Below are positions 9,424 through 18,839 of a stretch of 64,000 nt of DNA, piece by piece. Both the position numbers and the translations under genes were made by a program. This DNA is from Kibdelosporangium sp. MJ126-NF4 (GTDB lineage Bacteria; Actinomycetota; Actinomycetes; Mycobacteriales; Pseudonocardiaceae). The notes below the pieces were generated by a model. That model was given only the letters and a program-made list of their open reading frames with translations. It was not told the origin of the DNA and did no database searches. The stretch is taken from assembly GCF_000826545.1 (NCBI RefSeq), contig NZ_CDME01000011.1:398001-462000 (forward strand), written 5' to 3'. Within the stretch, counting starts at the first letter, position 1; each line of letters starts with the position of its first letter.

Positions 9424-10243
9424 GACCGGCCGCGCAGCCAAGTGCCACCACAAGAGCTCCGACAAGCGCGGTGATCGTCAGCGTCTGCGCGCCGACGATC
9501 ACCGCGACCCCCAGTCCGGACAGCGGCATCAAGCCGATCAGGACACCGACCCGATCCGCGCCGAGCGCGGAGACGCCCCGGTACCAGAAGACGAAGCCGA
9601 CCGCTGTGACCAGGACGCCCAGCAGCACCAACGCCACAGCCTGCTGCCAGGTCGGCAGTGCCCACTCGCCCTGCCACGTCGTGATCACCGATCCACCCAC
9701 CGCTGCCCCGACACACGCCCAGGTGGACGCGGCCGCCGGGCCGATCCTGCGCACCACACCAACCCCGGCCAGCGTGAACGAGGCCTCTCCGGCCAGCACG
9801 AGCAACGACAGCACCAGCCCGGGGCCGTGCCACGAACCGCCTCCGGTCAGCACGACAACGCCGGTCACGACCAGCAGCGCCCCGGCGACCACACGGAAGT
9901 TCGGCATCCTCCCGGCCAGTGCGGGCGCGATGACCGCGAGCACGAGCGGGCTGGCGCCGAGGACGGCGGCGACGAAACCGGGCGTGGCGTAGCGCTGGGC
10001 CACCAGGATCCCGGCGTTGAAGCCGAGCATTCCGGCGCCGATCATGCCGACCAGGCCGGGCGCGTCCCGCCACGAGGGCATCTTCAGCCGCCCACGCAGC
10101 CACAGCAGGAGGGCCAGCGCTCCCACCGCGTACCGGATCGCCTGACCGGCCAGGATCGGGTAGCCGTCGAGCATGCCCGTGATCGGTACCGAAGCCCCCA
10201 CCAGCACACACGCCAGTGCGGCCGCCCCCATCGCCTTGTTCAC
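9332..10243 (-). CDS. EamA/DMT-family exporter
   Basis: A 303-residue membrane protein with about ten hydrophobic segments in two EamA halves (for example [51 protein letters not shown]). Drug/metabolite transporters of this type export amino acids or related small molecules. A charged tail of about 28 residues ([23 protein letters not shown]) follows the last helix and is encoded antisense to the end of the dehydrogenase gene. The divergent MocR-type regulator 47 bp away probably controls it, a common pairing. Confidence 0.9.
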   Translation of the reverse strand: MNKAMGAAALACVLVGASVPITGMLDGYPILAGQAIRYAVGALALLLWLRGRLKMPSWRDAPGLVGMIGAGMLGFNAGILVAQRYATPGFVAAVLGASPLVLAVIAPALAGRMPNFRVVAGALLVVTGVVVLTGGGSWHGPGLVLSLLVLAGEASFTLAGVGVVRRIGPAAASTWACVGAAVGGSVITTWQGEWALPTWQQAVALVLLGVLVTAVGFVFWYRGVSALGADRVGVLIGLMPLSGLGVAVIVGAQTLTITALVGALVVALGCAAGLSGSRDKSRTYRRRRAPVGTPEPAPSRSPS

Positions 10244-10290
10244 GAAAAGGATCGTCGCGGAGATGTGGTCTACCTTTAAGCTCCACTTCC

Positions 10291-11679
10291 ATGGCCGCGA
10301 ACTGGACCACTTTGCGCGAGCTCCTGCTGCCGGACGGCCCCACCCGCGGCCGGGCGATCGAGTCGTCGCTGCGGGACGCGATCCGCGACGGCCGCCTGCA
10401 GCCCGGTGTCCGGCTGCCGTCCAGTCGGGACCTGGCCGGTCAGTTGGGCGTCGCCCGAGGGACGATCACGTCCGCGTACGCCCAACTCGTCGCCGAGGGC
10501 TACCTGTTGTCCAGGCACGGCTCCGGTACGACGGTGGCGACCATCGGTGCCATCGAGACGTGCGACGCGTCGGAGAAAAGGCGGCCGTGGCGGCTGGATC
10601 TGCGCACGGGTGTGCCCGCGTTGTCGGCGTTTCCCCGTGCCGAGTGGATCGCCGCGCACCGCGCCGCCCTCGCCGACCTGCCCGACGAGGACCTGGACTA
10701 CCCCGACCCGGCCGGATTCGGCCCGTTGCGCAACGAACTGGCCAGCTATCTCGGCCGGGTGCGCGCGGTTTCGGTGACGGCGGAACAGATCGTGATCACC
10801 AACGGCTCCGCCGACGGGTTGCGGCTGGTCTGCGAACAGCTGCGGCTGACCGGGCACACGAAGATCGCACTGGAGGATCCGTGCCACCCGGGCGAGTGGG
10901 AACTCGTTTCGGCGCACGGCCTTGAGCCCGTCCCGGTGCCTGTCGACTGTGACGGCCTGCGTGTGCCCGAACTCGCGAAGACGGACTGCCGGGCGGTGCT
11001 CGTCACCTCGGCACACCAGTTTCCACTGGGGACAGTGTTGGATCCCGAGCGGCGCAGGGCTTTGCTCGCCTGGGCCCGCGATGTCGACGGGTTCATCGTC
11101 GAGGACGACTACGACGCCGAACACCGCTACGACCGGCCCGCGCTCGGCGCGATGCAGGCGCTCGACCCGTCCCGCGTCATCTACCAGGGCAGCGTCAGCA
11201 AAGTACTGGCACCCGCACTCCGGCTCGGCTGGACTGTACTGCCGGATCGATTGCGCGCCAACGTCATCGTCCGCAAACGGATCACCGACATGGGCTGCGC
11301 GACCTTGCCACAGGCGGCTTTCGCACACATGCTGCGATCCGGCGGGTACGACCGGCACCTGCGGCGGACCAGGTCGTTGTATCGACGGCGTCGTGACGCG
11401 TTCCTGGAAGCGTTGGCGCGCAAGCTTCCCGGCTGGCAGACGATCGGGATCGCGGCCGGGCTGCACCTGGTGATCCGGCTACCGGACGGGGTCGACGACC
11501 GCCTGCTGTCGCAGGCGCTCGCCGCCCGCGGTGTGAACGCGCCCGCGTTGGCCGACTACTCGACACAACCGACCTTCCCCGGTCTGGTAGTCGGCTACGC
11601 GACGCTCACACCCGATCGCCTCCGCGCCGCCGTCGACGAATTCGTTGCCGCAGCAGGAGAAGGCTTGAACCCCTCATGA
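10291..11679 (+). CDS. MocR/PdxR-type PLP-dependent transcriptional regulator
   Basis: A 462-residue fusion of a GntR winged helix (about residues 10-80: LRDAIRDGRLQPGVRLPSSRDLA, VARGTITSAYAQLVAEGYL) and a class I aminotransferase-like domain. The PLP-binding Lys is Lys304 in QGSVSKVLAPALRLGW, and the PLP-ring Asp is in EDDYDAEHRYDRPA. Such proteins sense PLP or an amino-compound adduct rather than catalyse transamination. ATG 10291 gives the standard N-terminus; a 75-base in-frame extension would enter the divergent exporter promoter. Probably autoregulated and controlling the EamA gene. Confidence 0.92.
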   Translation: MAANWTTLRELLLPDGPTRGRAIESSLRDAIRDGRLQPGVRLPSSRDLAGQLGVARGTITSAYAQLVAEGYLLSRHGSGTTVATIGAIETCDASEKRRPWRLDLRTGVPALSAFPRAEWIAAHRAALADLPDEDLDYPDPAGFGPLRNELASYLGRVRAVSVTAEQIVITNGSADGLRLVCEQLRLTGHTKIALEDPCHPGEWELVSAHGLEPVPVPVDCDGLRVPELAKTDCRAVLVTSAHQFPLGTVLDPERRRALLAWARDVDGFIVEDDYDAEHRYDRPALGAMQALDPSRVIYQGSVSKVLAPALRLGWTVLPDRLRANVIVRKRITDMGCATLPQAAFAHMLRSGGYDRHLRRTRSLYRRRRDAFLEALARKLPGWQTIGIAAGLHLVIRLPDGVDDRLLSQALAARGVNAPALADYSTQPTFPGLVVGYATLTPDRLRAAVDEFVAAAGEGLNPS

Positions 11680-11698
11680 AGCAGGGGCCATGAGGGGT
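11669..11698. terminator. Hairpin overlapping the mocR stop codon
   Basis: ACCCCTCATG (11669-11678) pairs perfectly with CATGAGGGGT (11689-11698) around a 10-base loop. The mocR stop TGA (11677-11679) is inside the left arm, so the last codons Pro-Ser-stop are part of the hairpin. It separates convergent genes; no T-run follows. Confidence 0.65.
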
Positions 11699-11714
11699 CC
11701 CCCTGTGGAGGGCT

Positions 11715-12647
11715 TCAGGAGCCGACGCGCTCGATCCTGGCGCGCCGGATCAGGAACTTCCCAGCCTCACGGACCTGTTCGAAAGCCGCGTCGTTCAGCA
11801 ACGCGCAGCTGCCGGACACCGAGGCGACCTCGACGGTCGTGGACTTGTTGTTGTCCAGGTTGGTCACCCGCAGCCGGGTGCCGAGCGGGAACTGGTTGCT
11901 GGAAGCGGCAGGAGCACCGCCCTCACCGGAGAGCGTGACGGTAGCGCCCTGGCAGACGACTTCGCCGGTCGCGGCGTCGCCGGTCGCGGCGTCGCCGCCC
12001 GCGTTGCCGCCACCGCTGTTGTCATCGCCACCGGCATTGCCACCGCCACCAGTGTTACCGCCACCGGCATTGCCATCGCCAACATCACCAGCATCGCCGT
12101 TGCCTCCAGCGTTGTCGCCGCCACCTGCGTTGTCGTTGCCGTCGGGTTCTTCAGCGGCGCCGTCTCCCGTGCAGCCAGCGGCCTGGCGGCGTTGCTGGAT
12201 CAGGTCGACGACAGCCTGCCGGTTGGCGATCCGCGCCGCCGACTGCGCATCCGGATTCGCCCGTTGCCCGGCAATGAAGTTCAGGTTGTTCTGCAGGGCC
12301 TTGTCCAGCCCGGCACACGACTCGCCCGACCCGCCGGTGTTGATAGGTTGCGCGACAACGCGACCGCTGCACCCAGCGGCCTGACGGCGTTGCTGAATCT
12401 GGTCGACGACAGCCTGCCGGTTGGCGACCCGCGCCGCCGACTGCGCATCCGGATTCGCCTGCTGACCAGCGACGAAGTTCAGGTTGTTCTGTAACGCGGT
12501 GTCCAGTCCCTGGCAGGACTCGGCGGCCTCGCTACTGCCGCCGCTGAAGGCAAACGTCGCCGCCGCGATCCCCGCGACACCCACAACCGCTGCCACGCCT
12601 ATGGTCGCGCGCTTGCGGTGCCTGCCATTGCTTCCGAACAGGGACAT
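11715..12647 (-). CDS. Secreted protein with two direct repeats, Gly/Asn/Asp linker and a double-psi-barrel-like end
   Basis: A 310-residue exported protein: basic N-terminus and one hydrophobic segment (IGVAAVVGVAGIAAATFAF), two nearly identical repeats of about 50 residues (each with LQNNLNF, NPDAQSAAR, NRQAVVD and RRQAAGC), a low-complexity Gly/Asn/Asp linker, and a C-terminal region containing FPLGTRLRVTNLDNNKSTTV. That last pattern resembles RlpA/expansin-type double-psi beta barrels, but the usual catalytic Asp/His are not obvious, so it may only bind glycan. AGAGGAG seven bases before ATG 12647 fixes the start. Function unknown. Confidence 0.75.
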   Translation of the reverse strand: MSLFGSNGRHRKRATIGVAAVVGVAGIAAATFAFSGGSSEAAESCQGLDTALQNNLNFVAGQQANPDAQSAARVANRQAVVDQIQQRRQAAGCSGRVVAQPINTGGSGESCAGLDKALQNNLNFIAGQRANPDAQSAARIANRQAVVDLIQQRRQAAGCTGDGAAEEPDGNDNAGGGDNAGGNGDAGDVGDGNAGGGNTGGGGNAGGDDNSGGGNAGGDAATGDAATGEVVCQGATVTLSGEGGAPAASSNQFPLGTRLRVTNLDNNKSTTVEVASVSGSCALLNDAAFEQVREAGKFLIRRARIERVGS

Positions 12648-12741
12648 ACACCACTCCTCTGGTCCTCCCTGCGCCTCACTCATGGATACGATCAGGTAAC
12701 GAACCTGGTTCAATCCAATCGCGAGACGCAACCAGAAAAGC

Positions 12742-14235
12742 TCAGTCCTTGACGAGGAACGGCTCCAGCAAGCCGGGAACCGCCGTGTCGGCCACCTGGA
12801 GCGCGCCGTGCTGGTCGGCGTACCGGATCGTGTACGCGCCGCTGCCCGCGGCGACCGTCGCAGTGACGCTGATCAGCTTGGCCCTGCGCTGGAAGAACGA
12901 CTGCCTGATCTTCCAGCCGATCACCCCGGTGCGCTGCAACGCGACCGTCGCCCGTGGCGCGAGGCCCCACCTGACCACCAGGAAGTCGCCGTCGACGGTG
13001 TGCCCGAGGCCGCGGTACTCGCCGTAGCCGAGCAGCGCGGAGATCGGGATCAGCACGAGCAGCACCTGCGCGATCCACCACGGCGTGAGGTCGAGCACCG
13101 ACAGGATCCCGAGCGTGACCGCCGGGACCGCGCCGCCGATCGCGTGCCACATCACCAACCGGCGGGCCGCGGCGAACGGATGGCTGACGAGCGTCGCTTC
13201 GGTCGGCGCCGGGCTGACGCCCAGCACAGCCGCCACGACCTTGCGCGCCTCCGCGATCGGTGCCTGCGGCAACAGCAGGTCGGCGTCAAGCTCCCACTTG
13301 TCGTCGTCGTCCTTCTTCTTGTTCAGGCCCGTCGCGACAGCCTTGACGCGCGCGCCGCCGGTCGCCCTGACCAGAAGCGGTTCGTCCACGCGGATACCGC
13401 GCAGCCGTTGTTCCTCAATGGACACCGACCGCTTGTTGATCAGTCCGTACTGGACGCGCAGGGTGCCGTTCTGGCGGGTCAGCTCGAAACCCCAGTAGAA
13501 GACCACGTACAGCAGGACCGACAGCAACGTGGTGAGCAGCAGCACGACCACGGCCGACACCAGGATCGACAGGACCAGCGGCGTGCTCTCGTACCAGTGC
13601 GCCAGCGTCCGGATCGGGCCGGACTCCCACAGGTCCAGGTCGATCGTCCTGGCCAGCTGGAACAGACCGCCGACCAGCACGGCGACGGCGATGAACCCGA
13701 ACAGCGTCAGCGGCGCGTAGCGCATCCACGTCGGACTGAACTTCGTCAGCGTGCCCGTCTGCCGCTGGTGCTGCACGGGCGTGTCGGCGCGGTGCAGAAG
13801 CAGTGTCCGCAGCCTTTCGGCCTCCCCCGCGGACACCGCCTCCAGCTTCAGCTCGTCGTCCGACTCGGCGACGTGACGGCCTGTGCCGATCGTGACGACG
13901 CTCAGCCCGAACATCCGGTGGAACACGTTGGCCGACATGTCCACCGCGCGCACCCTGTCCTTGGGCAGCGACCGGTGTTTGCGCACGATCAGGCCGATGT
14001 GCAGCTCGACGTGCGTGTCGGTGACGCGGTAACGCGTGGTCTTCCAGTGCCACGCGTTACCGACGAACAGGGCTACGGCGATACCCCCGGCGATCGCCGG
14101 CTCCCAGAATCCGACCTTCTCCCACCCTCGGAACAGCACGATCACCGTGACCGCGCCGATCACGGACAGCAGCGGCATCAGCGGGGCGACGAAGATGGTC
14201 CTGCGGTCCAGCTGCTGCCAGGTCGCGGCCGTCAT
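12742..14235 (-). CDS. PH-domain membrane protein (YdbT-like)
   Basis: A 497-residue membrane protein with three bacterial PH (bPH2) domains between paired membrane helices. Visible repeats of the motif are RYRVTDTHVELHIGLIVRK...LPKDRVRAVDM (about 68-100), LRVQYGLINKRSVSIEEQRLRGI (about 245-275) and VVRWGLAPRATVALQRTGV (near 420). Hydrophobic helices flank each. The B. subtilis pair YdbS-YdbT is linked to resistance against a lantibiotic; the role here is unknown. It starts four bases inside the end of the upstream ydbS-like gene (ATGA), so the two form an operon. Confidence 0.88.
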   Translation of the reverse strand: MTAATWQQLDRRTIFVAPLMPLLSVIGAVTVIVLFRGWEKVGFWEPAIAGGIAVALFVGNAWHWKTTRYRVTDTHVELHIGLIVRKHRSLPKDRVRAVDMSANVFHRMFGLSVVTIGTGRHVAESDDELKLEAVSAGEAERLRTLLLHRADTPVQHQRQTGTLTKFSPTWMRYAPLTLFGFIAVAVLVGGLFQLARTIDLDLWESGPIRTLAHWYESTPLVLSILVSAVVVLLLTTLLSVLLYVVFYWGFELTRQNGTLRVQYGLINKRSVSIEEQRLRGIRVDEPLLVRATGGARVKAVATGLNKKKDDDDKWELDADLLLPQAPIAEARKVVAAVLGVSPAPTEATLVSHPFAAARRLVMWHAIGGAVPAVTLGILSVLDLTPWWIAQVLLVLIPISALLGYGEYRGLGHTVDGDFLVVRWGLAPRATVALQRTGVIGWKIRQSFFQRRAKLISVTATVAAGSGAYTIRYADQHGALQVADTAVPGLLEPFLVKD

Positions 14236-14741
14236 GTCGCGTCCCCTGGCGTCGCCTCAGTGATCGCGGTCAGCTGGTCGACCAGCTCGGCGGCCTCGTC
14301 CTGGCCGAGCCCCTTGATCTTCAGCGGCCCCGACGCGGACGCCGTGGTGACCGTGACCGTGGCCAGTTTCAGCGACTGCTGCAGGGGCCCGCGCTCGCTG
14401 TCGACGGTCTGCACCCGGGAAAGCGGGGCAATCCGCCATTCACGGACAAGAACGCCGGACTGGACGTACACCGCCTGGTCGGTGACCTCCCACCGGTGCG
14501 CGCGGTACTGCAGCCGTGGCGTGATCACCAGGTCGAGAATCGCCAGTGCGGCGACCGCGGCCTCGATGATGACCAGCCACTGTGGAGCCTTGGTGAAGAA
14601 CAGCGCGACACCACCACCGACGAGCAGCACCGCCCACTGCGCCCCGGTCTGCAGGGTCCACCAGAGCACGGCCCTCGGGTGGACCTGGTTGGCGGGCGGA
14701 CGCAGGCGCAGTTGCAGCCGGTGGGAGATCGCGTGACTCAC
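14232..14741 (-). CDS. PH-domain membrane protein (YdbS-like)
   Basis: A 169-residue protein with two membrane helices (about residues 25-70) and one bPH2 domain: RWEVTDQAVYVQSGVLVREWRIAPLSRVQTVD followed by a G-x-L-K-I-K-G-L segment. First gene of the pair with the YdbT-like gene; the stop and next start overlap by four bases. GTG start at 14741. The products probably form one complex in the membrane. Confidence 0.88.
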   Translation of the reverse strand: MSHAISHRLQLRLRPPANQVHPRAVLWWTLQTGAQWAVLLVGGGVALFFTKAPQWLVIIEAAVAALAILDLVITPRLQYRAHRWEVTDQAVYVQSGVLVREWRIAPLSRVQTVDSERGPLQQSLKLATVTVTTASASGPLKIKGLGQDEAAELVDQLTAITEATPGDAT

Positions 14742-14800
14742 ATCCGCAACTATGCCCCGCCGGGCCGGTCCCGGACCATTCGCCGTTGGTAGCGCCCGTA

Positions 14801-14816
14801 TCAGACCAAAGTCTGA
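14801..14816. repeat. Small inverted repeat upstream of the DNA ligase gene
   Basis: TCAGAC (14801-14806) and GTCTGA (14811-14816) form a 6-bp stem with a 4-base loop, followed by a T-rich stretch. It lies in the 175-bp gap between the divergent ydbS-like and ligase genes, so it is more likely an operator or leader structure than a terminator. Confidence 0.35.
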
Positions 14817-14916
14817 GTTTTCTGCCCTCGCTCCGCTCGGGCGGGCCTGGTCGCCTCAAGCCGTGTCTGATTCTTCAGTCCTGCGAATTGTCGGTGGTCA
14901 GGTGCAGGATGTCGGC

Positions 14917-16419
14917 ATGCTGCTCGCCGACGTAGTCACCACATCGGCCGCGGTCGCGGCGACGAGGTCGCGGCTGGCCAAGGTCAAGGCGCTGGCCAGC
15001 CTGCTCTCGCAGGCCGGTCCCGGTGCGATCGAGCCCGCTGTGGCGTTCCTGGCCGGTGCGCCCCGGCAGGGACGGATCGGGTCGGGCTGGCGCACGCTCT
15101 ACGACCTCGACGTGCGGCCAGCCGACGAACCTGGCCTGACTGTGGAGCGCACCGACGAGCTGCTCGAACAGCTTGCCGGGACCTCGGGCAAGGGGTCGGT
15201 GCAGAAGCGGGCCGAGGTGCTCAGCGCACTGTTCGGGGCGGCGACGATGGTCGAGCAGGAGTTCCTGCGCCGGTTGATGACGGGTGAGCTGCGGCAGGGC
15301 GCGCTTGAGGGCGTGATGGTGGACGCGATCGCCGCCGCGGCCGAAGTGCCGGGTGAGGTGGTCCGGCGTGCGTTCATGCTCTCGGGCAGGCTGACGGTCA
15401 CCGCCGTGGCCGCGTTGACCGGTGGTGCGGGCGCGCTCGGCGCGTTCAGGCTCGAAGTCGGCAGGCCGGTCCGGCCGATGCTCGCCTCCCCGGCCGAGAG
15501 CCTCGATGCGGCGCTCGCCGAACTCGGCGAGGTGATCGTCGAGTACAAGATGGATGGCGCGCGGATCCAGGTGCACAAGGACGGCGACGACGTCCACGTC
15601 TACACCAGGACGCTCAGGGAGATCACCGCGAGTGTGCCGGAGTTGGTCGAGCTCGTACTCGGCCTGCCGTGCCGCTCGGTCGTGCTCGACGGGGAGACGC
15701 TGGCTCTGCGCGACGACGGCAAACCCCGGCCGTTCCAGGAGACGATGAGCCGGTTCGGGGCGACAAACCAGCGGGAACTGTTGCTGCGCCCGTATTTCTT
15801 CGACTGCCTGCACCTCGACGGCGTCGACCTGCTCGACACACCGCTGCGGGAACGCAACGAGGCGCTGCGCCGCGCGGTCGGCGACCACCTCATCCCCGGC
15901 GGGACAAGCGAAGCCGATCAGATCCTGGCCGATTCCCTTGCCGCGGGCCATGAAGGCGTGATGGTCAAGGCGCTTGACTCGCTCTACGCGGCCGGGCGCC
16001 GCGGCCGCGCGTGGCAGAAGGTCAAACCGGAGCACACCCTCGATCTCGTCGTGCTCGCGGCGGAATGGGGCCACGGCAGGAGAACGGGCTATCTGTCCAA
16101 TCTGCACCTCGGCGCCCGCGACCCGGACGGCGGCGATCCGATCATGGTCGGCAAGACCTTCAAGGGCATGACCGACGAGCTGCTTGCCTGGCAGACAACG
16201 GAACTCCAGACCATCGAGTCCCATCGGGACGGCTACACCGTGTACGTCCGACCGGAGTTCGTCGTGGAGATCGAACTGGACGGAGCACAGGTGAGCACTC
16301 GGTATCCGGGCGGTGTGGCGCTACGGTTCGCGCGAGTGGTCCGCTACCGCCCGGACAAGGACCCCGCCGACGCGGACACCATCGACGCGGTCCGCGCCTT
16401 ACTGCCGGGAAAGGCCTAG
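14917..16419 (+). CDS. ATP-dependent DNA ligase (LigB type)
   Basis: A 500-residue ATP-dependent ligase. The nucleotidyl-transferase motif I is EYKMDGAR with adenylated Lys211; further motifs are VLDGETLAL (III), EGVMVKALDSLY (IV) and GRAWQKVKPEHTLDLVV (V). The N-terminal helical domain (residues 1-180) is the DNA-binding domain of the archaeal/LigB type, ending in the PVRPMLA linker. It seals nicks with ATP, as an accessory to the essential NAD-dependent LigA (family knowledge). AGGA at 14906-14909 precedes ATG 14917; an ORF extension to 14752 is rejected. Its TAG stop is one end of a 20-base palindrome shared with the next gene. Confidence 0.94.
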   Translation: MLLADVVTTSAAVAATRSRLAKVKALASLLSQAGPGAIEPAVAFLAGAPRQGRIGSGWRTLYDLDVRPADEPGLTVERTDELLEQLAGTSGKGSVQKRAEVLSALFGAATMVEQEFLRRLMTGELRQGALEGVMVDAIAAAAEVPGEVVRRAFMLSGRLTVTAVAALTGGAGALGAFRLEVGRPVRPMLASPAESLDAALAELGEVIVEYKMDGARIQVHKDGDDVHVYTRTLREITASVPELVELVLGLPCRSVVLDGETLALRDDGKPRPFQETMSRFGATNQRELLLRPYFFDCLHLDGVDLLDTPLRERNEALRRAVGDHLIPGGTSEADQILADSLAAGHEGVMVKALDSLYAAGRRGRAWQKVKPEHTLDLVVLAAEWGHGRRTGYLSNLHLGARDPDGGDPIMVGKTFKGMTDELLAWQTTELQTIESHRDGYTVYVRPEFVVEIELDGAQVSTRYPGGVALRFARVVRYRPDKDPADADTIDAVRALLPGKA

Positions 16420-16435
16420 CGGTCGTAACCACTAG
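16416..16435. terminator. 20-base palindrome made of two convergent stop codons
   Basis: The element CTAG-C-GGT-CGTA-ACC-A-CTAG carries the ligase stop (16417-16419) at one end and the lipoprotein stop (16432-16434, minus) at the other. As minus-strand RNA it folds into an 8-bp stem, including one U:G pair, with a UACG tetraloop. The 15-mer GGTCGTAACCACTAG recurs in reverse orientation at 63036-63050. Confidence 0.6.
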
Positions 16436-17295
16436 TCCACTTGGTAGGCGGGCCCGGTGGGGAGGTTCACCACGCCCGCGTCGCCCTTGCCGTCCGCGGT
16501 GACCGGCACGATCATCGCCTCGAAGTGAGTCGGGTCGGCCAGCCACGGCAGGACGTACGCGTGCTGCCCGGCGGCCAGGTTGATCTTGCCGTTGCCGGTG
16601 ATGGGCTGCGCGCACTTCTCGTCGGCGTACTTCTGCTTCTTGGAGTACCAGGCCAGATCGTGCTCGCCGGGATCGACTGCGATGTAGTAGTGGCTGCTGG
16701 TCGTGCTCAGGCTGAGGGTTTTCAGGAAGTCGGTCCCGAGGTTGGGCTCGGTGGTGAAGCACTTGGCGACACCGGCGCCGAGCGAGGGAAACGGGTCCTT
16801 GGGCCCGCTGCCTGGTTGGATCCCCGCTGACGTGCTGAACAGCACGGCCTTGTCGGCGGGCGCCTCGACCGGGAGCTGTTGCATCGCGACCTTGCCGTCC
16901 CGCTCCTTGAACCCGATGGCCTCGACATCGCCGTCGGACACCCCGAGCACGACGGTGTACCTGGCCGCGTCGCTGGAGTCGCTGAAGATGTCGATGTTCT
17001 GCAGCAGTGCGCCGCCCTCGTGCGCGACCACCGAGAGCGACCTGGTCGGAAACTCCACGTAGTCGGTCACGCTGCCGGACTTCAGCCCGCTGGCGCCTTC
17101 GCGTGGCATGGCGTGTTCGCCTGCGGTGATGTCGATCGGTTTGCCGTCGGGCGTGAGCAGCACGACGAACCGGACCTTGACGTCCGATTTGCCCCGCAGC
17201 GATGTCGCCACGGGGCCGGGAAGCACCGGAGAGGCGGTGCAGCCCACGCACGTCGTGACTATCGCGGCTGTCAGGCCAAGCAGAGCCCTGCGCAT
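16432..17295 (-). CDS. Exported, probably lipid-anchored protein of unknown function
   Basis: A 287-residue protein with a signal peptide ending near VTTCVGC; Cys19 is the probable lipidated residue, though the lipobox is imperfect because Cys16 occupies position -3. The mature part is a beta-rich domain with Cys residues and motifs such as KVRFVVLLTPDG, HYYIAVDPGEHDLAWYSKKQKY and NLAAGQHAYVLPW; the central segment resembles a surface-exposed beta sandwich. AGGGGGAG upstream supports ATG 17295. No family recognised. It lies downstream of phoH2 but is separated from it by a strong terminator. Confidence 0.75.
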   Translation of the reverse strand: MRRALLGLTAAIVTTCVGCTASPVLPGPVATSLRGKSDVKVRFVVLLTPDGKPIDITAGEHAMPREGASGLKSGSVTDYVEFPTRSLSVVAHEGGALLQNIDIFSDSSDAARYTVVLGVSDGDVEAIGFKERDGKVAMQQLPVEAPADKAVLFSTSAGIQPGSGPKDPFPSLGAGVAKCFTTEPNLGTDFLKTLSLSTTSSHYYIAVDPGEHDLAWYSKKQKYADEKCAQPITGNGKINLAAGQHAYVLPWLADPTHFEAMIVPVTADGKGDAGVVNLPTGPAYQVD

Positions 17296-17383
17296 GATCT
17301 CCCCCTTGTTCGTCGACCAGAGGGAATCGTCTCGGCAGTCACCGAGTGTCACAACGCTCGGACTTCCGGCTGTTCGGGCACGA

Positions 17384-17418
17384 TCCCGGCCCTGGTGGGC
17401 CGTCCACCAGGGCCGGGA
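17384..17418. terminator. Strong hairpin after phoH2
   Basis: A perfect 15-bp stem (17384-17398 with 17404-17418, arm TCCCGGCCCTGGTGG) with a 5-base loop sits six bases beyond the phoH2 stop on the minus strand. GC-rich without a clear T-run, as usual for actinomycetes. Confidence 0.75.
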
Positions 17419-17423
17419 CCAGC

Positions 17424-18839
17424 TCAGCCGGGGTAGTCCTCCAGCATCTCGGTGACCAGCGCCGCGATCGGCGAACGCTCCGAGCGCGTCAGCGTGACGT
17501 GCGCGAACAGCGGGTGCCCCTTGAGCTTCTCGATCACGGCGGCCACGCCGTCGTGTCGTCCGACTCGGAGGTTGTCACGCTGGGCGACGTCGTGCGTGAG
17601 GACCACGCGCGAGCCGCTTCCCAGCCGGGACAGCACCGTGAGCAGCACGTTGCGCTCCAGTGACTGCGCCTCGTCGACGATGACGAACGCGTCGTGCAGC
17701 GACCGGCCGCGGATGTGGGTCAACGGCAGCACTTCGAGCATGCCGCGGTCGAGCACCTCCTCGATCACCGGTGGGCTGACCAGCCCGTCGAGCGTGTCGA
17801 AGACCGCCTGCGCCCACGGCTGCATCTTCTCGCTCTCGGACCCGGGCAGGTAGCCCAGTTCCTGTCCGCCGACCGCGTAGACCGGGCGGAACACGACCAC
17901 CTTGCGGTGCAGGCCGCGTTCCATCACCGACTCGAGGCCCGCGCACAGCGCCAGCGCCGACTTGCCCGTTCCGGCCCGGCCGCCCAGCGACACGATGCCC
18001 ACGTCCGGGTCCATCAGCAGGTCGAGCGCGATCCGCTGCTCGGCGGAACGGCCGTGCAGGCCGAAGACCTCGCGGTCGCCGCGCACCAGCCGGACCTTCT
18101 TGTCGGGCGTGACGCGGCCGAGTGCGCTGGACGTTCCGGCCAGCAGTCGCAGACCGGTGTTACAGGGCAGTTCGGTGTCACCGCGCAGTTCGGCCGCCTC
18201 GTCCACGCCGTGGTCAGCCAGGTCGACGACGCCCTGCGCGAACAGCGCGTCGACGACGTCCTGGGACACGTCGACATCGGCCATCCCCGTCCAGCCGGAC
18301 GGCGTGACCTCCTGCGCGCGGTACTCGTCCGCGTTCAGGCCCACCGCGGCGGCTTTCACCCGCAGCGGGATGTCCTTGGTGACCAGGGTGACGATCTGGC
18401 CGGCGTCCTCGGCAGCCAGGTTGAGCGCGCACGCCAGGATCCTGGCGTCGTTGGAGTCGGTTCGGAACCCGGCAGGCAGGACCGACGGGTCCGAGTGGTT
18501 GAGCTCGACGTGCAGCGTGCCGTCGGTGTCGCCGATCGGGATCGGCTTGTCCAGCCTGCCGTACTTGACCCGCAGGTCGTCCAGCATGCGCAGGGCGGTC
18601 CTGGCGAACCAGCCCAGTTCGGGGTGGTGCCGCTTTCCCTCCAGTTCGCTGATCACCACGAGCGGGAGCACCACGCTGTGCTCGGCGAACCTGGTCAGCG
18701 CCCAGGGGTCCGAGAGCAGCACGGAGGTGTCCAGCACGTAGACGTGACGGGTGGGGGTGGTACGACGCGAGGCGCCGCGGGAGGAACTGCGGGAAGAACC
18801 TTGGCCGGCGGAACGCCTGGCCGAACGCGGTGCGGTCAC
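17424..18839 (-). CDS. PhoH-family protein with N-terminal PIN domain (PhoH2)
   Basis: A 471-residue fusion: a basic Ser/Arg-rich start, a PIN ribonuclease domain ([11 protein letters not shown] with Asp37; further acidic residues in [12 protein letters not shown]) to about residue 165, then a PhoH ATPase with Walker [13 protein letters not shown] (Lys293) and Walker B VIVDEAQS. Mycobacterial PhoH2 is an ATP-dependent RNA helicase and RNase. In mycobacteria a small antitoxin-like gene (phoAT) precedes phoH2; I see no such ORF in the 670 bp upstream here. Confidence 0.94.
   Translation of the reverse strand: MTAPRSARRSAGQGSSRSSSRGASRRTTPTRHVYVLDTSVLLSDPWALTRFAEHSVVLPLVVISELEGKRHHPELGWFARTALRMLDDLRVKYGRLDKPIPIGDTDGTLHVELNHSDPSVLPAGFRTDSNDARILACALNLAAEDAGQIVTLVTKDIPLRVKAAAVGLNADEYRAQEVTPSGWTGMADVDVSQDVVDALFAQGVVDLADHGVDEAAELRGDTELPCNTGLRLLAGTSSALGRVTPDKKVRLVRGDREVFGLHGRSAEQRIALDLLMDPDVGIVSLGGRAGTGKSALALCAGLESVMERGLHRKVVVFRPVYAVGGQELGYLPGSESEKMQPWAQAVFDTLDGLVSPPVIEEVLDRGMLEVLPLTHIRGRSLHDAFVIVDEAQSLERNVLLTVLSRLGSGSRVVLTHDVAQRDNLRVGRHDGVAAVIEKLKGHPLFAHVTLTRSERSPIAALVTEMLEDYPG

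Noticed and set aside
8686..9465. Long minus-strand frame opposite the beta-hydroxyacid dehydrogenase
   Set aside because: Arg/His/Val-rich shadow translation without family sequence; the plus-strand gene has clear Rossmann and catalytic motifs.
14752..14916. Upstream extension of the DNA ligase gene by 55 codons
   Set aside because: The extension encodes no ligase sequence and contains inverted repeats; ATG 14917 gives the family N-terminus.
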